Shown one piece after another: positions 1 to 8,215 of a stretch of 50,933 bases of DNA. The notes beneath the pieces are model-generated. The model did not search any database and was not told where the DNA came from. It worked only from the letters and a program-made list of their open reading frames with translations. This stretch comes from Dehalococcoidia bacterium (lineage in GTDB: Bacteria; Chloroflexota; Dehalococcoidia; SM23-28-2; HRBIN24), in contig JANXAP010000011.1 of assembly GCA_025062275.1 (NCBI GenBank), positions 1-50,933 of the forward strand, given 5' to 3'. The translations under genes and the position numbers were made by a program. Within the stretch, counting starts at the first letter, position 1; each line of letters begins with the position of its first letter.

Positions 1-112
1 CTATGGCGATGAGGGCCAGGATCAGGCCGTACTCGGTCAGGGCCTGGCCCTCCTCTTCCTCGCTGACCGGCCCGAACACGGCCCACAGGTGCCGTATGAC
101 GTAGCCCAGCAT
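1..112 (-). CDS. Flp/Fap-type pilin, N-terminal part (cut by window edge)
   Basis: The minus strand encodes a 37-residue fragment with a short polar leader, a run of glutamates and then GQALTEYGLILALIAI, which runs off the window. This is the class III/Flp pilin signature: a prepilin peptidase site just before a hydrophobic helix that starts with a conserved Glu/Tyr pair. Such pilins are processed at the membrane and build thin type IVb (Tad) pili used for attachment. The ATG at 112 is preceded by a near-perfect ribosome site, AAGGAGGT, about 6 bases upstream. The C-terminus and any tad genes lie outside the window, so only the family is supported. Confidence 0.8.
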   Translation of the reverse strand, partial: MLGYVIRHLWAVFGPVSEEEEGQALTEYGLILALIAI

Positions 113-200
113 CTCTTTACCTCCTTCCCTGCTCTGGCTCGCTGGCTGGAAAACGGTGCGCCGACACCCTAGACGCTCTCACCCCCAGGGCGTGAACTCA

Positions 201-223
201 CCCGAGGAGACTCCTCTCCCGGG
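201..223 (-). terminator. Hairpin between the SagB gene and the pilin gene
   Basis: Read on the minus strand, CCCG-GGAGA pairs with TCTCC-(T)-CGGG, giving a 9-bp stem with one bulged T and a GGAG loop. It lies about 35 bases after the SagB-like stop codon, and a run of six T follows that stop directly. The T-run precedes the hairpin instead of following it, so this is not a textbook intrinsic terminator. It could still end the upstream operon or separate it from the pilin gene. Confidence 0.35.
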
Positions 224-257
224 CAGGCGTTACAGGTTGGAGGAGGAAAAAAGGGGG

Positions 258-1784
258 TCAGCGGCCGCGCCGCGGAACGCCCACCGCCGTCAGGAACATG
301 ACGGCGTGGTCGTGGGCGGCGGGGGAGAAGAAGGACACCACGTCATTGTCATAGAAAGTCAGGCCGGTGGCGCCCCGTCGCAGGGCATAGGCTGCCAGAT
401 AGAGTTTGCCCCCCACCGTGCCGGCCTCTAGCTGGGCCGCCCGATAGCCGCGGTTGCCGAACCGCTCCAGGGCCATCCCCAGGGGGGAGAGGAGGTACAG
501 GTCAGCGCAGGCCTCGGCGCCCAGGGGCTGCTCCAGGGCCAGATAGCCTGCCATGGCCCGGAAGTCCCCCTCCCGCAGCAGCTCCAGCGCCTCCTCCCTC
601 GGACGGTAGAGATAGGCGCCGGAGGGCAACCCGTCTATGGCGTTCACGATGAGGAACAGGCGGTTGAGGCCCAGGCCGGCGGGGGGCAGGAAGTCGGCCG
701 GTATGCCCCGCGTTGCGGCATGGACCATGGTCGAGAGTTCGTCGAAGCTGAGGCTCCGGGAGCGGTCGAAGCGTCGGGTGGATCCCCGGCGCAGGACCAC
801 CTCCTCGACGCTGTCGGTGGGTGCGTCGCGCAGCGGCTGGAGGGGGAATGTCCGTCCGGACGGTGGGGGCCAGGGCAGGGGTGGTGGAGGGCCGCGCCAG
901 GCGGCCGCCTCCTGGCCGCTTTCCAGGACCGACGCCCGGTGCATGGCCACGATGGCGGGATATTCCACCTCTCGCGCCGAGACGGGCACCGTCTCCAGCT
1001 CCAGCCTGGGGAGCGGCGGGGGCTCCCCGGCCACCGGCACGCCCCGGCCCAGGGCCACCATGAACAGTGATGCCTCGCGCCGGCCGTCCAGCCCCAGCAG
1101 GTGGTCCACAGGGGCGTCGGCGAAGCCCAGCACCACCCGTGCTGGCAGGCGGTGGGCGGCGGCCATGGCCAGCAGATTGGCCAGGATGGTGCCCGAGTCC
1201 CAGAAGGCATGCCGGTAAGTGCGGGCGCGGTACTTCCAGGCGTTGCGCCAGAAGGTGCTGGCGAAGACAACGGCGACGGGCGCCTGGGCGAGCGCCCGCT
1301 CGCCGCCGCTGGCCTCCACCAGGACTGCGCGGCAGTCGCCCTGGCGCAGGCGTCGAAGGGCGAAGTCGTGGGGGCCGAAGTGGTACACGCCGGCGGGCAG
1401 GTCGGGCAGGTCAGCGCACACCAGGTAGAGGTCTATATGGTAGAGGGCGCCGGTGCAGGCGGCCGCCCGGAAGTACATGTCTCCCCCGGCGTAGCGGATG
1501 CGCTTGGTGATGCCGGCCGAGAAGTAAAGGAGGCTGGCCAGGGTAGCCAGGTCGGGCACCTCCTTCTCGACGGGATAGTCGGGGCAGCTGATGGCCTCCA
1601 GGCAGGGGACGGCGCTGGCGTTCAGGTCGCGGGGCAGGGGGATGGGCTCCAGCCCTCGGTAGAGCTTGAAGGGCAGGGGCTCGTTGGCCCAGTCCAGCTG
1701 GTGGGACTCCAGCCGCACGCTCCAGTAGGTGTGCTTGGTGGAGTTGTGGTAGTCCCAGGTGGCAGCGGTTTCGCGGTTGGTCAT
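258..1784 (-). CDS. Tandem SagB/ThcOx-type nitroreductase-family protein
   Basis: A 508-aa protein with two copies of the SagB-type nitroreductase fold. The first is at about residues 60-280. The second, about 300-500, opens with the typical LRRGSTRRFD segment. Family members bind FMN; in SagB-type enzymes they oxidise azoline rings on peptides, but many homologues outside bacteriocin clusters have no known substrate. No precursor peptide, cyclodehydratase or transporter is visible here, so a peptide-modifying role is not supported. The start ATG at 1784 lies 5 bases after the stop of the YyaL-like gene; a longer in-frame reading would overlap that gene and was rejected. It is the last gene of the yggX-like / yyaL-like operon, which suggests a redox function. 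Confidence 0.8.
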   Translation of the reverse strand: MTNRETAATWDYHNSTKHTYWSVRLESHQLDWANEPLPFKLYRGLEPIPLPRDLNASAVPCLEAISCPDYPVEKEVPDLATLASLLYFSAGITKRIRYAGGDMYFRAAACTGALYHIDLYLVCADLPDLPAGVYHFGPHDFALRRLRQGDCRAVLVEASGGERALAQAPVAVVFASTFWRNAWKYRARTYRHAFWDSGTILANLLAMAAAHRLPARVVLGFADAPVDHLLGLDGRREASLFMVALGRGVPVAGEPPPLPRLELETVPVSAREVEYPAIVAMHRASVLESGQEAAAWRGPPPPLPWPPPSGRTFPLQPLRDAPTDSVEEVVLRRGSTRRFDRSRSLSFDELSTMVHAATRGIPADFLPPAGLGLNRLFLIVNAIDGLPSGAYLYRPREEALELLREGDFRAMAGYLALEQPLGAEACADLYLLSPLGMALERFGNRGYRAAQLEAGTVGGKLYLAAYALRRGATGLTFYDNDVVSFFSPAAHDHAVMFLTAVGVPRRGR

Positions 1785-1789
1785 CCGGG

Positions 1790-3838
1790 TCAGGAGTCCT
1801 GTAACTGGGCGGCGAGGACCTCCGGGTCGGTGGTGGGCTGTCGGCAGGCGAAGTTCTCGCAGACGTAGGCGGTGGCGCGGCCACCCAGGGCCTCCCTGCC
1901 CTCCAGCAGAGGGATATCGGCCGGTGGCTGCGTGCCCGGCCGCAGGCCGACCACGACCTTGTTGGGCAGGAAGCGCCCGTAGACGACGGCCAGCAGACGG
2001 CGCGTGTCCTCGGAGGCGGGGTCGCCGACTATGGCCACCTCCTTGGGACGGGCGAGGTAGAAGTCCAGGGCGCACAGCCAGTTGCCGGTGCCGAGGGGGG
2101 CGCGGGCCATCAGCTCGCGCACGCCCCGCAGGGCGCGGGTGGCCACGTCGGCCAGGGCGTGGTCGCCGCTGACGGTGGCCAGCAGCAGCAGGGCGCGGGC
2201 CGCCTCGGAGCTGCCGCAGGGGTAGGCGTTGTCCAGCAGGTCGCGGGGGCGGACGACCAGCTGCTGGTGGCGGGGGCCGGTGTCGTAGAAGGCCTCCTGG
2301 CGCGGGTCCCAGAAGAGGTCCACCATCTGACGTCCCAGACGCAGCGCCTCCTCCAGCCAGTTAGGGTCGAAGGTGGCCTCGTGGAGGGCCAGCAGGCCCG
2401 TGACCAGGCAGGCGTAGTCGTCCAGGTAGGCCGGCACCTTTGCCTGCCCATCTTTCCAGGTGTGCATCAGCTGGCCGTCGCGGACCAGCTCTTGCAGTAG
2501 GAAGCGGGCGCACTCCTCGGCCGAACGCCGCCAGTCATCGCGGCCCAGGGCACAGGCCGCCTCGGCCAGGGCGGAGAGGGCCAGGCCGTTCCAGGAGACC
2601 AGCACCTTGTCGTCTCGCTCCGGTGGGACCCGCTGCCTGCGGGCCGACAGCAGCTTTTGACGCGCTCGGGCCAGCAACTCTTCCAGGGCGGAGGGGTCGG
2701 CGTCCAGCTGGCGGGCGGCCTCTTCGGGAGGGGTCGAGAGATGGAGGACGTTCCTTCCTTCCCAGTTGCCCTCGGGCGTGACGCCGTATACCAGGCAGAA
2801 GGTCGGCCCCAGCTCCGGCCCCAGGACGTCCATGGCTTCTTGCCAGGTCCAGACGTAGTACTTGCCCTCGACCCCCTCGCTATCGGCGTCCTGGGCCGAG
2901 GCGAAGGCGCCCTCGGGCAGCCGCATCTCCGATAGCAGGTAGCCGATGGTCTCCTCGACGACCTGCCGGTAGTCTGTGGAGCCGGTGGCCTGATAGGCGT
3001 GAAGGTAGAGGCGGGCCAGCAGGGCGTTGTCATAGAGCATCTTCTCGAAGTGGGGCACCAGCCAGTAGCGGTCTGTGGAGTAGCGATGGAAGCCCCCTCC
3101 CAGGTGGTCGCGAATGCCGCCGCGGGCCATGGCGCGGAGGGTGAGCTGGGCCATCTCGAGGGGCTGCGGGTCACCGGTGCGGGCATGGTAACGCAGCACG
3201 AACTCCCACACCAGCGGCTGGGGGAACTTGGGAGCAGGCCCGAAGCCGCCAAACTGGGGGTCGAACTGGGACTGAATGCCCTGGAAGGCATCCCGCAGGA
3301 CGTCGGGCGTCAAAGGCTCCGGTGCCGACCGCAGGGACGAGAGGCGCTGGAGGTGGGCGGTGAGCTGCTGGGCCTGCCGCACCACCTGCTCCCGCTGCTC
3401 CCGGTAAGCCTGGGCGATGGCCATGAGCACGCGCGGGAAGCCGGGCAGCCCGTGGCGGTCTTCGGGCGGAAAGTAGGTGCCGCCGAAGAATGGCTCCCCC
3501 TTGGGAGTGAGGAAGACGGTGAGGGGCCAGCCGCCGGAGCCGGTCATGGCCTGGACGGCCTGCATGTAGACGGCGTCCACGTCGGGCAGCTCCTCGCGGT
3601 CCACCTTGATGCAGACGAAGTTCTCGTTCATCAGGCGGGCGATCTCGGGGTCTTCGAAGCACTCCCGCTCCATGACATGGCACCAGTGGCAGGAGGAGTA
3701 ACCGATGCTGAGGAGGATGGGCTTGTCCTCTTCCTGGGCGCGGCGGAAGGCCTCTTCTCCCCAGGGGTACCAGTCCACCGGGTTGTCGGCGTGCTGCCGC
3801 AGGTAGGGGCTGGTCTCTTTGGCCAGGCGGTTGGTCAT
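1790..3838 (-). CDS. YyaL/DUF255 thioredoxin-domain protein (spermatogenesis-associated protein 20 family)
   Basis: A 682-aa protein whose N-terminus carries the DUF255 thioredoxin-like domain, with the motif CHWCHVME (C50-x2-C53) and the typical opening [17 protein letters not shown]. The rest is a long (alpha/alpha)6-barrel resembling N-acylglucosamine 2-epimerases and glycoside hydrolases. Full length for the family. It is widespread in bacteria and animals and has no settled biochemical function; the CxxC motif suggests a thiol-redox role. It sits 7 bases after the YggX-like gene and 5 bases before the SagB-like gene, so the three are almost certainly co-transcribed. Confidence 0.9.
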   Translation of the reverse strand: MTNRLAKETSPYLRQHADNPVDWYPWGEEAFRRAQEEDKPILLSIGYSSCHWCHVMERECFEDPEIARLMNENFVCIKVDREELPDVDAVYMQAVQAMTGSGGWPLTVFLTPKGEPFFGGTYFPPEDRHGLPGFPRVLMAIAQAYREQREQVVRQAQQLTAHLQRLSSLRSAPEPLTPDVLRDAFQGIQSQFDPQFGGFGPAPKFPQPLVWEFVLRYHARTGDPQPLEMAQLTLRAMARGGIRDHLGGGFHRYSTDRYWLVPHFEKMLYDNALLARLYLHAYQATGSTDYRQVVEETIGYLLSEMRLPEGAFASAQDADSEGVEGKYYVWTWQEAMDVLGPELGPTFCLVYGVTPEGNWEGRNVLHLSTPPEEAARQLDADPSALEELLARARQKLLSARRQRVPPERDDKVLVSWNGLALSALAEAACALGRDDWRRSAEECARFLLQELVRDGQLMHTWKDGQAKVPAYLDDYACLVTGLLALHEATFDPNWLEEALRLGRQMVDLFWDPRQEAFYDTGPRHQQLVVRPRDLLDNAYPCGSSEAARALLLLATVSGDHALADVATRALRGVRELMARAPLGTGNWLCALDFYLARPKEVAIVGDPASEDTRRLLAVVYGRFLPNKVVVGLRPGTQPPADIPLLEGREALGGRATAYVCENFACRQPTTDPEVLAAQLQDS

Positions 3839-3845
3839 GGGGACG

Positions 3846-4106
3846 TCACTGCCCGGCCTGGGCCCCTTCCTGAGAGGGGAGGTTGAGGAAGTCCTTCATC
3901 AGCTCCCGCAACTGGCGGCGGTGGTCGGGGTTGCCCATGTTGAGGCCGTAGTGGGCGATGACACGCCCGGAGACCTCCCGCCATTCGTTCCAGCAGTCGG
4001 CGCAGACGCTCTCCTGGATCTGACGCCCCAGGGGGCCGCCGGTGGGCGGCTCTGGGAGGGGCTGGGCGCTGCGGCCACAGCGGACACAGACGATGGGAGA
4101 TGACAT
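3846..4106 (-). CDS. YggX-like Fe(2+)-trafficking family protein with two CxxC pairs
   Basis: An 86-aa protein. Its C-terminal half matches the YggX/Iron_traffic pattern: LGRQI..., an aromatic-rich helix, then [20 protein letters not shown], close to the LNMMN-x-HR-x-L-x5-M-x2-FL block of enterobacterial YggX. YggX protects iron-sulfur proteins against oxidation and helps move iron. The classical protein has a single conserved Cys near position 7. This one has C7-x2-C10 and C35-x2-C38, which together could form a metal-binding ribbon. The ATG at 4106 follows GGAG at a spacing of 5. First gene of a three-gene operon with two putative redox proteins. Confidence 0.7.
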   Translation of the reverse strand: MSSPIVCVRCGRSAQPLPEPPTGGPLGRQIQESVCADCWNEWREVSGRVIAHYGLNMGNPDHRRQLRELMKDFLNLPSQEGAQAGQ

Positions 4107-4138
4107 CAGGACTCCAGACCGTCGGCCGGCCGTGTTCG

Positions 4139-4167
4139 ACCATATCCCACCCCCTCGGCTGTGTCAA
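4139..4167 (-). promoter_or_regulatory. Sigma-70-type promoter of the yggX-like operon
   Basis: On the minus strand there is a perfect -35 box TTGACA (4167-4162), a 17-bp spacer and a -10 box TATGGT (4144-4139). Transcription would start near 4132, some 26 bases ahead of the yggX-like ATG. The region overlaps an 11-bp hairpin (4150-4160 with 4167-4177, one G-U pair, loop GTGTCA), which could also be the end of the upstream transaldolase transcript. The remaining bases up to 4388 show nothing else clear. Confidence 0.65.
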
Positions 4168-4388
4168 GCTGAGGGGGCCTCAGCCCGACGCCCCTCGTAG
4201 CGGCAAGGCCGGGCCGCTCTGGCCCCTCGATAGCGATGTGGCCCGCGGTCACCCGGTAGACAGCTCCACGCAATCGTCCCGATCGAGAGCGCCAACCTGG
4301 GCCGGGTGACGGGGGCCGTCGGCGACGGAGGGACGTCCGACCGCTGTGGGTCATTCCCCGTCAATGGGGGTGCAGTGCGGGTGTACAG

Positions 4389-5522
4389 CTAAGGCCTGGC
4401 TGCGGCAAGGCGGCGGGCCTTCTCCGCCAGCGCCGTCAGGGTCCGGCGGTAGGCCTCCACGAACAGGCGCACGCCCTCTACCTCCAGCTGCGCTGCCACT
4501 TCTTCGATGTCGATGCCCAGGGAGGCCAGACGGGTGATGACGGCCTCTGCCTCGTCCACTCCTCGAGCCAGGGTCGGAGAGACGCGTCCATGGTCGCGGA
4601 AGGCCTCCAGCGTCGCCTGCGGCAGCGTGTTGACGGTCTGCGGGCCGATGAGGCCCTCCACATACATGACGTCCGAGTAGGCGGGGTTCTTGGTGCTGGT
4701 GCTGGCCCACAGGCAGCGTTGCACCCGTGCTCCCCGCTCGGCCAGGGCGAGGAAGCGCCGGTCCGAGAACACTTGCTGGAAGCGGCGGTAGGCCAGCTTG
4801 GCGTTGGCGATGCCCGCCCTCCCCAACAATGACCGTAACTGCTCGGCCAGGGCAGGGTCGGCTGCGATGCGCTCCTCCAGCAGTCGGTCTACCAGCGTGT
4901 CCACACGGCTGACGAAGAAGCTGGCCACCGAGGCCACCGTGTCCACCGGCAGGCCTTCGGCGACGCGCCGCTCCAGGGCGCGGACGTAGGTCCAGGCCAC
5001 CTCCTCGTAGCGGCGGACGCTGAAGAGGAGCGTCACGTTGATATTGATGCCCTCGTACAGGCAGGCCTCGATGGCCGGCAGCCCTTCGCGGGTGCCAGGT
5101 ATCTTGACCATCAGGTTGGGACGGCCTACCACCTGCCACAGGCGGCGCACCGCCGCCACCGTCGCATCGCTGTCGTGGGCCAGCTCGGGCGATACCTCCA
5201 GGCTGACGTAGCCGTCCTCCCCTCTGGTGGCCTCGTAAACGGGCATGAGCAGGTCGGCGGCCTCCCGGACGTCCCCCACCACCAGCTCGTCGTAGATGGC
5301 GGCGGCATCGAGGTTGCGAGAGGCCAGGCGGGCGATGTCGGCGTCGTAGTCCTCGGTCTCGGCGATGGCCTTCTCGAAGATGGCCGGGTTGGAGGTGACC
5401 CCCGCCACACCGTCGTCCCGTAGCAGGCGGGCCAGCTCGCCCGAGCGCAGGAGGTTGCGGCCCAGGCTGTCCAGCCAGACGCTCTGGCCTAGCCGGCGCA
5501 GCTCCAGGAGGGGATTGCTCAC
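4389..5522 (-). CDS. tal: Transaldolase
   Basis: A 377-aa transaldolase of the larger bacterial type (TalB/Tal fused-length group typical of Actinobacteria and Chloroflexota). It transfers a dihydroxyacetone unit between sugar phosphates in the non-oxidative pentose phosphate pathway. The N-terminal block [13 protein letters not shown] is at about 41-53, and the Schiff-base lysine is in LMVKIPGT (K140). The start is GTG at 5522, and its first bases overlap the stop of rpiB as GTGA, so the two genes are translationally coupled. Cytosolic, no signal sequence. Confidence 0.93.
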   Translation of the reverse strand: MSNPLLELRRLGQSVWLDSLGRNLLRSGELARLLRDDGVAGVTSNPAIFEKAIAETEDYDADIARLASRNLDAAAIYDELVVGDVREAADLLMPVYEATRGEDGYVSLEVSPELAHDSDATVAAVRRLWQVVGRPNLMVKIPGTREGLPAIEACLYEGININVTLLFSVRRYEEVAWTYVRALERRVAEGLPVDTVASVASFFVSRVDTLVDRLLEERIAADPALAEQLRSLLGRAGIANAKLAYRRFQQVFSDRRFLALAERGARVQRCLWASTSTKNPAYSDVMYVEGLIGPQTVNTLPQATLEAFRDHGRVSPTLARGVDEAEAVITRLASLGIDIEEVAAQLEVEGVRLFVEAYRRTLTALAEKARRLAAARP

Positions 5523-5995
5523 GACGACCTGACCTCCTGCTGGCAGCGGGAGGCGGCCTCCTCCAGTGCCAGCACCTTCTCCAGGCGGCGCCGATACCGC
5601 TCCTCGCCGCTGAAGCGGGCTTGCACGAAGGCCTGCACCAGCTCGATGGCCAGGTCAGGCCCCACGACCCTCGACCCCAGGCAGAGGACGTTCATGTCGT
5701 CGTGCTCCACGCCCTGGCGGGCCGAATAGGTGTCGTGGCAGACGGCGGCGCGAATGCCGCGCATCTTGTTGGCAGCGATGCTGGCCCCCACGCCGCTCCC
5801 GCAGATGACGATACCGCGGTCGACCTCCCCCCGCTGGATGGCCTCGCCTACCAGACGGGCGTAATCGGGGTAGTCTACCGGGTCGGAGTTGTCGGTGCCC
5901 AGGTCTATCACCTGATGCCCCTCGCTCGCCAGATGGGAGACGACCACCTCCTTCAGGGGCAGTCCTGCGTGGTCGGCAGCCACCGCTATGCGCAT
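5519..5995 (-). CDS. rpiB: Ribose-5-phosphate isomerase B
   Basis: A 158-aa RpiB/LacAB-family isomerase that interconverts ribose 5-phosphate and ribulose 5-phosphate. The start [11 protein letters not shown] fits the family N-terminus exactly. The catalytic cysteine is in [10 protein letters not shown] (C65), followed by the phosphate-binding NKMRGIRAA segment and a histidine in the EHDDMN loop, which replaces the more usual HND-x-N. An upstream in-frame ATG would add an extension unlike the family and was not chosen. It is the first gene of the rpiB-tal pair and shares a 4-bp GTGA overlap with tal, so both non-oxidative pentose phosphate enzymes are made together. Confidence 0.92.
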   Translation of the reverse strand: MRIAVAADHAGLPLKEVVVSHLASEGHQVIDLGTDNSDPVDYPDYARLVGEAIQRGEVDRGIVICGSGVGASIAANKMRGIRAAVCHDTYSARQGVEHDDMNVLCLGSRVVGPDLAIELVQAFVQARFSGEERYRRRLEKVLALEEAASRCQQEVRSS

Positions 5996-6094
5996 GGGCG
6001 GAATCCTCTCATCCGTTTGTGCGCTTTGGCCGAATCCCGGCCCCGCCACTACTTTAGCGCCTGCCGACGGCCTTGGCAAGCCGAAGGGGCATGG

Positions 6095-6706
6095 TTACCC
6101 GGCTGCCGCCATCAGGGGCAATGCCAGCACCAGCCCCCAGGCCCATCCTCCCAGTACGTCGCTGGGCCAGTGGACGCCCAGCCACACGTTGGGCGGCCCG
6201 GCCCAGACCAGCACCAGGGCCGACCAGCTGCCCAGCGGCCAGCGCCACGGCGCTGGGGCCCTGTCGGCTGCCGCCAGCCAGAGGAGGTATCCGTAGAGGA
6301 CCGTGGGGCTCATGACGTGTCCGGCCGGAAAGCTGGGGCTGGTGTATCCCGCTCGCAGTTCGGACCAGGGCGGCCCGGGGCGCGGCCTGTCCACCAGCTC
6401 CTTGATGCCCCATTGCAGCAAGGGCAGAATGGCCAGCCCTATCGCCAGGACCAGGGCCTCTTGTCGTCGCCCCACTGCAGCCAGCAGCACGGCCATGACG
6501 CCGCCGCTGGCCAGCACCACCTGGGTGGTGGTGATGGCCCTGACCGCGTGGGACAGCCCCTCTCCAGGGAAGGGGAGGCCCTGCGCCCAGCGCAGGATGG
6601 CGGCATCGCCGGGCAGGGGCGTGTTGCGGGCTGCCAGCGCCGACAGGGCGATGGTGGCCGCCAGCAGCGGCGCCCACAGGAGGCCTGTCCAGAACACAGG
6701 GTGCAT
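6095..6706 (-). CDS. PAP2-superfamily membrane phosphatase
   Basis: A 203-aa protein with about five or six hydrophobic helices and the three PAP2 phosphatase signatures: K102-x4-RP (KELVDRP), FPAGH with H130, and WLGVHWPSDVLGG with H179 and D183. Enzymes of this type dephosphorylate lipid phosphates or undecaprenyl pyrophosphate on the outer face of the membrane. The middle motif has Ala in place of the usual Ser (SGH to AGH), which is tolerated in the family. It lies 17 bases downstream of a TetR gene in the same direction and is likely controlled by it. The natural substrate cannot be told from sequence. Confidence 0.82.
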   Translation of the reverse strand: MHPVFWTGLLWAPLLAATIALSALAARNTPLPGDAAILRWAQGLPFPGEGLSHAVRAITTTQVVLASGGVMAVLLAAVGRRQEALVLAIGLAILPLLQWGIKELVDRPRPGPPWSELRAGYTSPSFPAGHVMSPTVLYGYLLWLAAADRAPAPWRWPLGSWSALVLVWAGPPNVWLGVHWPSDVLGGWAWGLVLALPLMAAAG

Positions 6707-6723
6707 CTCGCACCCCCGGTTTG

Positions 6724-7389
6724 TCAGCTCAGGGGCAGATGGGACAGGGCGCGGGTCACGAGGCGCGAAAGCTCCTCTCGGCGCTCGGCGGGCGTGGCGC
6801 CGGTATCCTCCCGCGCCATCAGCAGGTCCACGAAGGCTCCCAGGATGAGGTAGATGGTGTGGCGCGCCAGCAGTTGGGGGTCGTAGTCGGCCAGCTCGCC
6901 GCGGGCCTTGTAGCGCTCCAGCACCCCCACCAGAGCGCGCTCCCAGCGTTCCAGCAGCTTGCAGTACTGCTCGTTGGTCACGTCGTCGCCGGCGAGGCCC
7001 TCCATGAGGATGAGGCGGAGGAAGTCACGGTTTTCGTCCATGAAGGCGATGGCGCCGGCGGCCATAGCCAGCAGCCCCTCGCGCAGGGGTACGTCCGGCT
7101 CCCACTCCTCCAGCTTCTGGAGCCGCACCCCGAATCCCCGCTCCTCCACCAGCGCCTCCAGCAGCTCCCGCTTGGAGGAGAAGTGGTAGTAGATGGCGGC
7201 ATCGGTGATGCCGGCGTCGCGGGCGATGTCGCGGATGCTGGTTCGGGCGAAGCCCCGCTCCGAGAAGAGGCGCAGAGAGACATCCAGAATGTGCTTGCGG
7301 GTGAGAGGGCCGCGGCGTGTGCGCCGACGGGGCTCCTGGCCGTGGCGTCTAGGGTTCACCGTCATCTCGCCCCCCATTGCTTTGAACAC
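6724..7389 (-). CDS. TetR-family transcriptional regulator
   Basis: A 221-aa repressor-type protein. The helix-turn-helix at about residues 28-75 is canonical: TRKHILDVSLRLF, then TSIRDIARDAGITDAAIYYHF and KRELLEAL. The all-helical C-terminal part would bind a ligand and dimerise. Three starts are possible: GTG 7389, ATG 7377 and ATG 7365. None has a strong ribosome site. GTG 7389 is used because it lies 13 bases from the -10 box, the same spacing seen at other near-leaderless genes in the window. It is followed by the PAP2 gene and is probably autoregulated through the inverted repeat in its own promoter. Confidence 0.88.
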   Translation of the reverse strand: MFKAMGGEMTVNPRRHGQEPRRRTRRGPLTRKHILDVSLRLFSERGFARTSIRDIARDAGITDAAIYYHFSSKRELLEALVEERGFGVRLQKLEEWEPDVPLREGLLAMAAGAIAFMDENRDFLRLILMEGLAGDDVTNEQYCKLLERWERALVGVLERYKARGELADYDPQLLARHTIYLILGAFVDLLMAREDTGATPAERREELSRLVTRALSHLPLS

Positions 7390-7392
7390 ATT

Positions 7393-7431
7393 ATCTGATC
7401 TCAGTATGGGCTCGGATCAGGTTCGGGTCAA
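7393..7431 (-). promoter_or_regulatory. tetR promoter with overlapping inverted-repeat operator
   Basis: The minus strand has -35 TTGACC (7431-7426), a 17-bp spacer and -10 CATACT (7408-7403). An inverted repeat, ATCTGATC (7393-7400) and GATCAGGT (7415-7422), with a perfect CTGATC/GATCAG core and a 14-bp gap, covers the spacer, the -10 box and the expected start point. This is the usual geometry of a TetR autoregulatory operator. The repressor and its ligand are inferred only from position. Confidence 0.5.
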
Positions 7432-7467
7432 CGGCCGCACATTTTGACGCCCCAGGCCCGGTCGTCC

Positions 7468-8202
7468 CTAGTAAGGGAGCACGAAACGGGCGAAGGGCAG
7501 TTCGGTGTCGGCCTCGGCCCATACCGCCACTACCGGCGCCAGAAAGGGGAGCAGATGCCAGGGCGCCCCCTCGGTAGGCCGGGGGAAGCTGACCTCGGCC
7601 TTTCCTCGCAGGGCGCGCTTGACCTCGTAGTGGGGGTCTATCTGGGCGAGTGCCAGATAGGGCGGCGGCTGGCCCTCTTGGACCGAGGGGGTGAGCCGGA
7701 GGTTCAGGTACGGGTCGAAGCGGACGAGTTCGGTATCGATGGGTGCGCCGCCGCGCAGGGCAGCCGTGCAGACAGGCTCCCCTCCCACCTCTAAGCGCGC
7801 CTCTACCTCTCCTTCCCCTTCCTTCAGGGCGATGCTTCCCAGCAGGCAGGGGAAGCCCCACATCTCCCGCAGCGCCACCAGGGCGGTAGGCGAGTCGGTG
7901 ATGGCCTGCAGGCTGTAGGCGCGCACCAGGAAGCGAGCGCGGCAGCCCAGGGCCTGCACCGCCAGCGAGAAAGGGCCGACGGGCGTCTCGGGGAACCGGG
8001 CGACTATGATATGGGCGTAGGGTGGGATGGGTCGCCCGAGGCTGGTCGGCAGCCAGCGCAGGACCGTTTCCTTGTCGGTCTCGTAGGTGACCTTCAGCAG
8101 ACGGGCGCCGGGCAGCGGCCACGGCGGGGGCGGGTAGGGAGGAGAGACCACCGGCAGGGTGTGGGGCAGGCGGTCGGCTGCCATCTGGCCCTGGTCGGGC
8201 AT
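7468..8202 (-). CDS. Acetoacetate decarboxylase-family protein lacking the Schiff-base lysine
   Basis: A 244-aa protein of the acetoacetate decarboxylase (ADC) superfamily, recognisable from the RE-x3-GFP segment, the LVRAYSLQAITDSPTAL block and the C-terminal DPHYEVKRALRGKAEV region. True decarboxylases carry two adjacent lysines after the Tyr/Phe-Pro; one forms the Schiff base with acetoacetate. Here the sequence is GFPCLLG, so these positions are Cys119 and Leu120. Decarboxylation by the classical mechanism is therefore unlikely. Other ADC-like proteins act as aldolase/dehydratases or bind hydrophobic ligands. It starts 13 bases after the luciferase-like oxidoreductase gene, in the same operon. 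Confidence 0.8.
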   Translation of the reverse strand: MPDQGQMAADRLPHTLPVVSPPYPPPPWPLPGARLLKVTYETDKETVLRWLPTSLGRPIPPYAHIIVARFPETPVGPFSLAVQALGCRARFLVRAYSLQAITDSPTALVALREMWGFPCLLGSIALKEGEGEVEARLEVGGEPVCTAALRGGAPIDTELVRFDPYLNLRLTPSVQEGQPPPYLALAQIDPHYEVKRALRGKAEVSFPRPTEGAPWHLLPFLAPVVAVWAEADTELPFARFVLPY

Positions 8203-8215
8203 CGCCCTGTGCCCC

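Noticed and set aside
258-1784. A thiazole/oxazole-modified peptide (bacteriocin-like) cluster around the SagB-like gene.
   Set aside because: No YcaO cyclodehydratase, precursor peptide or exporter is in the neighbourhood; the flanking genes are redox and pilin genes.
1785-2075. A longer N-terminal extension for the SagB-like protein.
   Set aside because: The extension reads through the 3' end of the YyaL-like gene in another frame and is of shadow composition. ATG 1784, just after that gene's stop, is the natural start.
4150-4177. An 11-bp hairpin as a plain terminator of the transaldolase transcript.
   Set aside because: It overlaps the consensus promoter of the next operon and lacks a T-run. 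It is mentioned with the promoter and not listed separately.
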